Source: Bacteroidota bacterium
GTDB taxonomy: Bacteria; Bacteroidota; Ignavibacteria; Ignavibacteriales; Ignavibacteriaceae
Direction of reading: 5' to 3'
DNA length: 10,627 bases
NCBI GenBank assembly: GCA_021793635.1
Contig: JAJYSI010000070.1
Coordinates: 1-10,627, forward strand
Below, one piece after another: positions 1 to 6,436 of this stretch; position 1 is the first letter of the stretch; the number at the start of each line of letters is the position of its first letter. The notes under the pieces were generated by a model that had not been told where the DNA came from, ran no database searches, and worked only from the letters and a program-made list of their open reading frames with translations. A program made the position numbers and the translations under genes.

Positions 1-1915
1 AAATCACGAAGTCCACAGCGGAGATTATATAACAATTAAACCAGCTTACGTAATGACGCACGATAATACAGGGGCAGTAATTCCCAAATTTAAAAGTATT
101 GGGGCATCAAAAATTTTTAATCCGCGTCAGGCTGTTTTTACTTTGGATCATAATGTCCAAGACAAAAGCGAGAAAAATTTACATAAGTATAAAGATATAG
201 AAAAGTTCGCAAAAGAAATGGGAATCGATTTTTATCCTGCCGGAAGAGGAATCGGACATCAGATAATGTGCGAAGAAGGTTATGCCTACCCAGGCAAAAT
301 GGTAGTTGCATCCGACAGTCATTCAAATATGTACGGAGGTCTTGGTTGTCTCGGAACTCCTATCGTGCGAACCGACGCTGCATCAATATGGGCAACGGGA
401 AAAACATGGTGGCAAGTACCCCCTATTGCGAAAGTAATTCTTAAAGAAAAATTAAGACCTGGAGTAACGGGCAAGGATCTAATAATTGCGCTTTGCGGAT
501 ACTTTAATAATGATGAAGTACTGAATCATGCAATTGAATTTTCTGGAGAAGGCGCTCATAATCTGACTATTGACGAAAGACTTACAATTGCGAATATGAC
601 AACTGAATGGGGCGCTTTAGCAGGAGTCTTTCAGATTGATGAAGTTACTATTAATTGGCTAAAGAATAGAGCCAAACAAATTTCTGCGCGCGGTTTAGCC
701 GGAGTACCATCAGACAGTGACAGAAACGGCGTTCATCCAAGATTAAATACTAATAGAATTCATAAACTTGAAAATAATATTTGCAAAGCTGATGAAGAAG
801 CGTTTTATTCAAAAGAATTGATTATCGATTTAAGCTCAATTCAACCTGTGGTATCGGGACCAAATACGGTTAAGACAATTACTTCACTTTCCGAAATAAA
901 ATCAAAAGAGATAAAAATTAACAAAGCATATTTGGTTTCATGCGTTAACAGCCGTGTAAGCGACCTTGCCGAGGCAGCGGCTGTTATTCGAGGAAAGCGG
1001 GTTGCAGAAGGTGTAAAATTCTATATAGCCGCAGCATCAAGCGAAGTACAAGCAGAAAGTGAAAGGCGGGGTGATTGGCAAGCTCTTCTGCAGGCAGGAG
1101 CAATTGCTTTGCCTTCCGGATGCGGTCCATGCATAGGTTTAGGTATGGGACTGTTGGAGGAAGGCGAAGTCGGAATTTCTGCAACAAACAGAAACTTTAA
1201 GGGAAGAATGGGTTCTCCTAACGCGACTGCTTATTTAGCCTCACCGGCTGTAGTAGCAGCTTCGGCAGTTGCCGGCAAAATTAATTACTCATGGGAATAT
1301 TGCCCATGTAAAATTTTTGGGGAGATTAAAATAAATAAAAAATTGAACGACAAAATTTCAAAAGTTGAAATCATTAAAGGTTTCCCTAAAGAAATTGAAG
1401 GAGAATTAATTTTCTGCTATCAAGATAACTTGAATACAGATGGGATATATCCCGGGAAATACACTTATGTTGATGATTTTACTCCGGAGCAGCAAGCAAA
1501 AGTTGTAATGGAAAATTATGATCCAAATTTCAAAATACTTGCAGAAGAAGGAAACATTCTTGCTGCAGGATATAATTTCGGTACAGGGAGCTCGCGAGAA
1601 CAAGCGGCAACTGCAATCAAATATAAAGGAATTAAATTAGTAATTGCCGGGTCTCTAAACGAAACCTATAAGCGTAACGCTTTGAATAACGGATTACTTT
1701 TAGTTGAATGCCCGGGTTTGATTAAAGATTTAAAGAAAAGATTCGGCAAAGAAAATCTGACCGTCAAAACCGGACTTTCCATACAAATCGATTTCATAAA
1801 TTCCGAAATACATTTTAGCAATAAAAACTATTATATCGATCCGGTTGGAGAAGCAGCACAGGAATTGATTGTTGCAGGGGGATTGGAAAATTGGATTAGA
1901 GAATTAGTGGAGTAA
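1..1915 (+). CDS. Homoaconitase (Lys4-like) single-chain aconitase-superfamily hydro-lyase, 5'-partial
   Basis: Iron-sulfur hydro-lyase that should interconvert a hydroxy-tricarboxylate (or related acid) with its unsaturated form in the cytoplasm. The frame is open from base 2, and the residues before the ATG at 53 (SGDYITIKPAYV) are family-typical, so that ATG is internal and the true start lies upstream; I estimate about 50 residues are missing. Numbering from the Met at 53, the three [4Fe-4S] cysteines are visible: C297 in VSCVNSR and C357/C360 in GCGPC. A LeuD-like swivel domain follows in the same chain, with the substrate loop GTGSSREQ at 510-517. Motifs such as RTDAASIWATGKTWWQVPP, TIANMTTEWGALAG, NLNTDGIYPGKYTY and the GGLENW C-terminus match my memory of fungal homoaconitase (LYS4) far better than AcnA, AcnB or the Aquifex-type aconitase. 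The gene ends 116 nt before the PrpD-family gene and is probably co-transcribed with it. The family is certain; the substrate is inferred and could be homoaconitate, aconitate, a methylated aconitate or mesaconate. Confidence 0.9.
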   Translation, partial: NHEVHSGDYITIKPAYVMTHDNTGAVIPKFKSIGASKIFNPRQAVFTLDHNVQDKSEKNLHKYKDIEKFAKEMGIDFYPAGRGIGHQIMCEEGYAYPGKMVVASDSHSNMYGGLGCLGTPIVRTDAASIWATGKTWWQVPPIAKVILKEKLRPGVTGKDLIIALCGYFNNDEVLNHAIEFSGEGAHNLTIDERLTIANMTTEWGALAGVFQIDEVTINWLKNRAKQISARGLAGVPSDSDRNGVHPRLNTNRIHKLENNICKADEEAFYSKELIIDLSSIQPVVSGPNTVKTITSLSEIKSKEIKINKAYLVSCVNSRVSDLAEAAAVIRGKRVAEGVKFYIAAASSEVQAESERRGDWQALLQAGAIALPSGCGPCIGLGMGLLEEGEVGISATNRNFKGRMGSPNATAYLASPAVVAASAVAGKINYSWEYCPCKIFGEIKINKKLNDKISKVEIIKGFPKEIEGELIFCYQDNLNTDGIYPGKYTYVDDFTPEQQAKVVMENYDPNFKILAEEGNILAAGYNFGTGSSREQAATAIKYKGIKLVIAGSLNETYKRNALNNGLLLVECPGLIKDLKKRFGKENLTVKTGLSIQIDFINSEIHFSNKNYYIDPVGEAAQELIVAGGLENWIRELVE

Positions 1916-1964
1916 TGAAATTGATATATTTTCACATAATTCAATTATCCCAAAAGAATTTTCC

Positions 1965-1984
1965 TACTTAAAGTGAGTTAAGTA
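1965..1984. promoter_or_regulatory. Possible operator or small stem-loop upstream of the PrpD-family gene
   Basis: A 7-bp perfect inverted repeat (TACTTAA, 6-nt spacer AGTGAG, TTAAGTA) sits in the 116-nt gap between the aconitase-family gene and the PrpD-family gene, about 48 nt before the latter's ATG. It could be a regulator half-site pair or a weak hairpin in the mRNA. I see no convincing -35/-10 or TAnnTTTG promoter in this gap, so read-through from the first gene is the simpler model. In such AT-rich sequence a repeat of this length can arise by chance. Confidence 0.2.
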
Positions 1985-2031
1985 AGTCAAATTTCATAAA
2001 AAAAAGAAAATGAAGTTGAGGAAAGTCAGTT

Positions 2032-3471
2032 ATGCAAAAATCAATCTCCCGCCAAATATCCGAGTATGCCGTTGACCTCAAATATGAAGACTTGCCAATA
2101 GAAGTTATTCAAGCAGCAAAAAGATTTTTATACGATTCCATCGGTTGCGCATATGGAGGTTATCATACTAAGGATGTAAATATTCTACGAGATGTGTATA
2201 AAAAAATGGGAGGAGAAAAAGAATCTACTTTAATTGGCTTTGGAGATAAATTACCCGCTGTTAATTCATCTTTAATAAATTCATTAATGATAAGGGCGCT
2301 CGACTTTAACGATATTTATTGGAAAGAAGATCCTTCTCATCCTTCTGATTTAATTCCTGCCGCGCTTGCCGCCGGTGAGATGGTAAATGCTTCTATGGAA
2401 GAAGTAATTACTGCCATCGTACTTGCCTATGAATTTGAAGAACGACTTTGTGAATTTGCAGTGCCGGGAATTCGTGAACGCAAGTGGCATCACGCAACAT
2501 TAACACAATTTGTTTCTCCAATTGTAGCAGGAAAGCTTTTAGGGCTGGATGTTGAACAGATGGTAAACGCTATCGGCATTAGCGGGAGTCACAATTATAC
2601 TATCGGCTGTCCAACTGCCGGTAAACTTACGATGATGAAAAATACCGTTGACCCATTTGCAGTTCAATCAGGTGTGCTTGCAGCTATAATGGCTAAAAAC
2701 GGCTACACAGGCACTGAAGCTGTGTTTGAGGGTAAAGAGGGTTTTATGGATTGTTTCTTCGGCTGGGATGCGAAAAATCAAAAATTAGACCTTGTAAAAA
2801 TGCAAGGGAGAGAAAATCTTGATGAGTGGAAATGGAATATAGACAAGCTGACCGGAAATCTCGGAGAAGGATTTAAAATTCTTGAATGCGGAATGAAAGC
2901 ATTTCCTACCGAAGCATTAACGCATTCTCATATCACAGCTACTTTGAATGCAGTTGTAAGGAATAAGATCACTTATGATAAAATTGAATCTGTGACAGTC
3001 ACGACTATTGCTCGAGCTTGTGATATTTTATTTGATTCTCATAAATATCATCCTGAGTCAAGAGAAACTGCAGATCATTCCCTTCCCTATTGCATTGCAG
3101 CCGCCTTAGTCGACCATAAGGTTACTACGCAATCATTTTCAGAAGAGAAAATGAAAGACCCAAGAATATGGGAAGTGATTAGTAAAATCAAAGGTGAAGC
3201 TTCTTCAGAGTTTGAAAAAATGTTTCCGGAAAAGCAGCCTTCAAAAATTGTAATAAAGACAATAGACGGGAAAGAATTTTCCGAATATCTTGAATATCCG
3301 AAAGGCGATCCGAGAGAGCCGATGACATCGGAAGACCTTGAAAATAAATTTAATGCTTTATCATCGGAACTACTTTCTTCTAAGCAGCAAAATGAAATTA
3401 AAAAAATGATCTTCTCTTGCGAGAAAATGTTTGTAAGAGATTTTATGAATAGATTAATAATTAAGGAATAA
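2032..3471 (+). CDS. prpD: MmgE/PrpD-family dehydratase (2-methylcitrate dehydratase-like)
   Basis: Cytoplasmic, cofactor-free dehydratase of the MmgE/PrpD family. Known members include 2-methylcitrate dehydratase (PrpD) and cis-aconitate decarboxylase. The 479-residue length is normal. Family signatures are present in order: an N-terminal helical domain from residue 1 (VIQAAKRFLYDSIGCA), the RALDFNDIY motif at 88-96, HPSD at 103-106, GKLTMMKN at 197-204 and RETADHSLPY at 344-353, followed by the small C-terminal domain. The ATG at 2032 has a GAGGAAAG ribosome site at 2018-2025. It lies between a Lys4-like hydratase and citrate lyase subunits, so it probably forms or consumes the unsaturated intermediate shared with the hydratase. 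In the methylcitrate cycle PrpD and an aconitase act in succession, but the PrpB and PrpC partners are not in the window and a citrate-lyase system stands in their place. Substrate is therefore uncertain: 2-methylcitrate is the default, and a decarboxylase role like that of cis-aconitate decarboxylase cannot be excluded. Confidence 0.88.
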   Translation: MQKSISRQISEYAVDLKYEDLPIEVIQAAKRFLYDSIGCAYGGYHTKDVNILRDVYKKMGGEKESTLIGFGDKLPAVNSSLINSLMIRALDFNDIYWKEDPSHPSDLIPAALAAGEMVNASMEEVITAIVLAYEFEERLCEFAVPGIRERKWHHATLTQFVSPIVAGKLLGLDVEQMVNAIGISGSHNYTIGCPTAGKLTMMKNTVDPFAVQSGVLAAIMAKNGYTGTEAVFEGKEGFMDCFFGWDAKNQKLDLVKMQGRENLDEWKWNIDKLTGNLGEGFKILECGMKAFPTEALTHSHITATLNAVVRNKITYDKIESVTVTTIARACDILFDSHKYHPESRETADHSLPYCIAAALVDHKVTTQSFSEEKMKDPRIWEVISKIKGEASSEFEKMFPEKQPSKIVIKTIDGKEFSEYLEYPKGDPREPMTSEDLENKFNALSSELLSSKQQNEIKKMIFSCEKMFVRDFMNRLIIKE

Positions 3472-3473
3472 TA

Positions 3474-3541
3474 GGACGCAGATTTTTTATGATATAACTA
3501 TGATTTTTAAGATCATAAATGATCTTAATTCATCTGCGTCC
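3474..3541. repeat. Nested inverted-repeat element (REP/MITE-like) between prpD-like and citDE genes
   Basis: A 68-bp unit bounded by perfect 10-bp terminal inverted repeats, GGACGCAGAT at 3474-3483 and ATCTGCGTCC at 3532-3541. Inside is a second perfect palindrome with 10-bp arms, TTAAGATCAT (3507-3516) and ATGATCTTAA (3519-3528), around a two-base AA loop. It starts 2 bp after the stop of the PrpD-family gene and ends 16 bp before the next ATG, filling most of the 86-nt gap. The unit could fold into a two-tier hairpin in RNA. From memory, ATCTGCG-type palindromes are scattered between genes in some Bacteroidota-related genomes, so a dispersed non-autonomous repeat is likely. It could also damp translation or stability between the two halves of the operon. 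It has no U-tract, so it does not look like an intrinsic terminator. Confidence 0.7.
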
Positions 3542-3557
3542 CATTTCAGGATAATAT

Positions 3558-4751
3558 ATGCAAACAAAAAACTTAATATCGTTCGCCGGTAAACGAGGGA
3601 ACCAAATTCGTTCGGATTGTTATTTTGAAATTGAATTAACCAAATCAGGCGGAATTGATTTGGACATAAAGAGCAAGGTATTATCGCTTTACGGAGATTC
3701 AATAAAAGAGCAAGTGCTTGAGATGTGTAATTATTTTGACTTAAAAAATGCCAAAATATTATTGGACGACAGCGGTGCATTACCATTTATTCTTGCTGCA
3801 CGTTTTGAGCTCGCAGTCAGAAGAATAAATAAGGACTTGGATAAAGAATTTCTTCCTGAATTTAATAAAAATAATCTTTATCATACTTCAAAGGACAGGA
3901 TAAGAAGAAGCCGGCTTTATTTACCGGGGAACGAACCGAAATTTTTCCTTAATGCGGGACTACATCAACCGGACGGAATAATTTTAGACTTAGAAGACAG
4001 TGTTGCGCATTCTGAGAAAGATGCCGCACAGTTACTTGTGCGCAATGCCTTAAGAAAAGTTGATTTTTACAGATCGGAAAGAATGGTAAGAATAAATCAA
4101 TTACCCCGCGGTCTTGAAGATCTGAAATTTATTGTACCTCATAATGTTCATGTAATATTAATTCCTAAGTGTGAGTCACGGGATCAAGTAATCGAAGTCG
4201 AAGCTGAAATTAAAAGAATTAAAAAGGAATGCAATATTTCAAGCGAGATTTTTCTAATGCCGATTATTGAAAGCGCATTAGGAATTATTAGAGCATACGA
4301 AATAGCGACAGCTTCAAATAATATCTGCGCATTAACTATAGGACTTGAAGATTATACAGCAGACATTGGAACACAGCGAACACTTGAAGGAAGTGAAAGT
4401 TTTTTTGCAAGGTCAATGATAGTAAATGCAGCAAAGGCAGCAGGCGTTCAAGCGATTGATACTGTATTCTCAGACGTAGGTGATATGCAAGGTCTCCGCA
4501 ACAGCGTTTTAGAGGCTAGATCACTTGGTTTTGAAGGCAAAGGTTGTATACATCCGCGGCAGATTCCTATCGTACACGAAGGATTTGCTCCGACAATAGA
4601 TGAAGTAGATAAAGCAAAAAAGATTGTAGATGCATTTAAGGAAGCAGAGGCAAAAGGATTAGGGGTAGTTTCAATTGGCAGTAAAATGGTTGATGCACCT
4701 GTAGTTAAAAGAGCTATAAGAATCTTGGAATTATCTGAAGGTAAAGAATGA
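3558..4751 (+). CDS. citE: Citrate lyase ACP (CitD) - beta subunit (CitE) fusion protein
   Basis: Two normally separate citrate lyase subunits in one 397-residue chain. Residues about 1-92 resemble the acyl carrier (gamma) subunit: FAGKRG, then a core in which LYGDSIKEQVLEM and LDDSGALPFILAARFELAVRR line up with CitD FGDAI...VL and DDKGALDCILRARLEALL. Residues about 93-113 are a charged linker. Residues 114-397 are a complete CitE of the HpcH/HpaI TIM-barrel superfamily: RRSRLYLPGNEP (116-127), LDLEDSVAHSEK (143-154), MVRIN (176-180), PIIESALGI (235-243), GLEDY (262-266), QAIDTVFSD (298-306), GCIHPRQI (329-336) and GVVSIGSKMVD (369-379). CitE cleaves the acyl-ACP thioester into acetyl-ACP and a 2-oxoacid. 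The start has a weak AGGA at 3548-3551. The stop overlaps the citF start (ATGA), indicating coupled translation. In CitD the carrier serine lies in an ESxD context; here the region is altered, and Ser19 in RSD is the best candidate. Family assignment is firm. Acting on citrate rather than citramalate or another acid is inference. Confidence 0.92.
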   Translation: MQTKNLISFAGKRGNQIRSDCYFEIELTKSGGIDLDIKSKVLSLYGDSIKEQVLEMCNYFDLKNAKILLDDSGALPFILAARFELAVRRINKDLDKEFLPEFNKNNLYHTSKDRIRRSRLYLPGNEPKFFLNAGLHQPDGIILDLEDSVAHSEKDAAQLLVRNALRKVDFYRSERMVRINQLPRGLEDLKFIVPHNVHVILIPKCESRDQVIEVEAEIKRIKKECNISSEIFLMPIIESALGIIRAYEIATASNNICALTIGLEDYTADIGTQRTLEGSESFFARSMIVNAAKAAGVQAIDTVFSDVGDMQGLRNSVLEARSLGFEGKGCIHPRQIPIVHEGFAPTIDEVDKAKKIVDAFKEAEAKGLGVVSIGSKMVDAPVVKRAIRILELSEGKE

Positions 4752-6298
4752 AATTAATTGTAAATGAAGCCGGTCGATTCGTTCCTGAAAAAGTAAATGG
4801 GGTAACTCAAATCCCTTTCAAAGGAGTAAATAAATTTAAGCCTCGAGGGAATAAAGCAAAACCTGCTGTAAGGTCATGTGTTGACTATCCAAACGACGGC
4901 AATAAGGTGGTAAAAAATCTGAAAGAAGCGTTGAAACGATCAGGGCTGAAAGACGGCATGACAATTTCAACCCACCATCATTTGAGAAACGGCGATGTGC
5001 TTACAAATATTTTATTTGATACTATTCATGAACTAGGGATAAAAAATATACGCTGGTTTCCAAGCGCTTCTTTCCCTGTTCACGAATATTTAATAAAATA
5101 TTTAGAAGACGGAACAATCCATCATATAGAAGGAAGTATGAACGGTCCGCTCGGTAAATTTACAACTGAGGGGAAAATGAAAGGGGTAGGAGTTCTACGT
5201 TCGCACGGAGGGCGATACCAAGCCGTGCAAGACGGAGAAGTCCATATAGATATTGCTATAATCGCCGCTCCTACAGCAGATTTTTTCGGTAATGCAAATG
5301 GAGTTTATGGAAAATCTGCATCAGGATTAATTGGTTTTGCATTAGTTGATTCGGAGTACGCAAATAAAGTAATTGTCGTTACGGATAATCTCGTCCCTTT
5401 TCCGTGCGTACCATGGCAAATTCAGGGAAATAATGTTGATTACGTTGTTCAAGTTGACTCACTCGGAGATGCTTCTAAAATAGTATCCGGAACAACCGAA
5501 GTCACAAAGTCTCCCGACAGACTTTTAATAGCCGAGTATATTGCTCAGTTTATTGATGAAGCCGGGATAATGAAAAACGGGTTTTCATTTCAAGCAGGGT
5601 CGGGCGGTACAAATTTAGCTTTTGTACTTTATTTAAAAGAAAGAATGAAAGCAAAAGGAATTAAAGCAAGATTTGTCCGCGGCGGCAGCACGAAATATCT
5701 TGTTCAACTTTTGGAAGAAGGATTAACAGATTACATTCTCGACGGACAGACCTTCGATCTTGAAGGAGTAAGAAGCATGAGGGAAAATCCTAATCACGTT
5801 AATACAAGCCCTTTTACAAGCTACAACTTTCATGGAAAAGGAAATTTTGCTTCGATAGTAGATGTTGCAGTTTTAGGCGCTACCGAAGTTGATATAAATT
5901 TTAACGCGAACGTTGTCAGCCATTCGGACGGATATTTACTTCATGGTATCGGCGGCTGGCAGAATTGTCTATATTCAAAATGTACAATACTTGCAGTACC
6001 GTCATTTAGAGACAGAATTCCAGTTATCATTGATGAAGTTACAACTCTCTGCGGACCCGGAGATTTAATAGATGTTATCATTACAGAAAGAGGGATAGCC
6101 ATCAATCCAAAGAGAAAAGATTTAATAAAGGCGATGAAGAATACTTCCCTACCAATAAAACCTATAAAGAAAATTAGAGACGAAGTTTATGAAATATGCG
6201 GGGTTCCGGCTAAACCAAAAATAAATAAGAATAAAGTTGTAGCTGTAATTAAGTGGGTTGACGGAACTTTGATTGATTCAGTATTTCAAATTAAATAA
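4748..6298 (+). CDS. citF: Citrate lyase alpha subunit (citrate:acetyl-ACP transferase)
   Basis: Alpha subunit of the citrate lyase complex, which swaps the acetyl group on the carrier protein for the substrate acid before CitE cleaves it. The 516 residues match the usual CitF length. Conserved CitF blocks in order: GLKDGMTISTHHHLRNGD (66-83), RSHGGRYQAVQDGE (151-164), FGNANGVYGKSASG (180-193), a GSGG loop at 284-287 (FQAGSGGTNL), VDVAVLGATEVDINFN (371-386), RDRIPVIIDEV (421-431), ITERGIAINPKR (445-456) and the closing VVAVIKWVDGTLID. Start and stop contexts support strong coupling: its ATG overlaps the fusion gene's TGA. One block departs from E. coli CitF: where I recall SGGHxDTA, this protein has IGGWQNCLY at 401-409, which may reflect a different acid substrate. 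It is the last gene of the cluster, followed by hairpins and a convergent dnaK. Genes for CitC, CitG and CitX are not in the window. Confidence 0.95.
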   Translation: MKLIVNEAGRFVPEKVNGVTQIPFKGVNKFKPRGNKAKPAVRSCVDYPNDGNKVVKNLKEALKRSGLKDGMTISTHHHLRNGDVLTNILFDTIHELGIKNIRWFPSASFPVHEYLIKYLEDGTIHHIEGSMNGPLGKFTTEGKMKGVGVLRSHGGRYQAVQDGEVHIDIAIIAAPTADFFGNANGVYGKSASGLIGFALVDSEYANKVIVVTDNLVPFPCVPWQIQGNNVDYVVQVDSLGDASKIVSGTTEVTKSPDRLLIAEYIAQFIDEAGIMKNGFSFQAGSGGTNLAFVLYLKERMKAKGIKARFVRGGSTKYLVQLLEEGLTDYILDGQTFDLEGVRSMRENPNHVNTSPFTSYNFHGKGNFASIVDVAVLGATEVDINFNANVVSHSDGYLLHGIGGWQNCLYSKCTILAVPSFRDRIPVIIDEVTTLCGPGDLIDVIITERGIAINPKRKDLIKAMKNTSLPIKPIKKIRDEVYEICGVPAKPKINKNKVVAVIKWVDGTLIDSVFQIK

Positions 6299-6320
6299 TA
6301 CCTTCGGTATAAACAAGAAT

Positions 6321-6348
6321 GCCCATTTCGAAAAAAATCGAGACGGGC
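6321..6348. terminator. Hairpin between convergent citF and dnaK, probable bidirectional terminator
   Basis: Arms of 11 nt (GCCCATTTCGA at 6321-6331 and TCGAGACGGGC at 6338-6348) pair with one A-C mismatch and one wobble around a loop of six A's. It lies 22 nt after the citF stop. The plus-strand 3' flank is not a clean U-tract, so termination strength is uncertain; the position between convergent genes is the main support. A shorter stem (ATACC/GGTAT, 6298-6310) overlaps the citF stop codon just before it. Confidence 0.55.
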
Positions 6349-6392
6349 AATCTTGCTGCTTATTCATTCATGCAATCGAAAACTTAGCTAAC

Positions 6393-6419
6393 GTAATGCC
6401 GGATCAAATCCGGCATTAC
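6393..6419. terminator. Perfect 12-bp palindrome downstream of dnaK; terminator or REP-like element
   Basis: GTAATGCCGGAT (6393-6404) and ATCCGGCATTAC (6408-6419) are perfect inverted repeats around a CAA loop, making a very stable hairpin 17 nt beyond the dnaK stop on the minus strand. A short T-rich patch (GTTTTCG) follows only some distance downstream on that strand. Position suggests 3'-end formation or mRNA protection for dnaK, and perhaps for citF from the other side. From memory, the core ATGCCGGAT...ATCCGGCAT resembles REP-type palindromes found in many bacteria, so it may be a dispersed repeat used as a terminator. Confidence 0.6.
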
Positions 6420-6436
6420 ATATATTCAACTACAAG

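Noticed and set aside
53..55. ATG at 53 as the start of the aconitase-family gene
   Set aside because: The frame is open back to base 2 and the preceding residues (SGDYITIKP) are conserved in the family, so this Met is internal.
3487..3786. Minus-strand open frame of 99 codons over the start of citDE
   Set aside because: It crosses the inverted-repeat element and lies opposite a well-supported CitD domain; no recognisable protein features.
6298..6310. ATACC-TTC-GGTAT hairpin as the citF terminator
   Set aside because: Stem of only 5 bp overlapping the stop codon and no T-run; the two larger hairpins downstream are better candidates.
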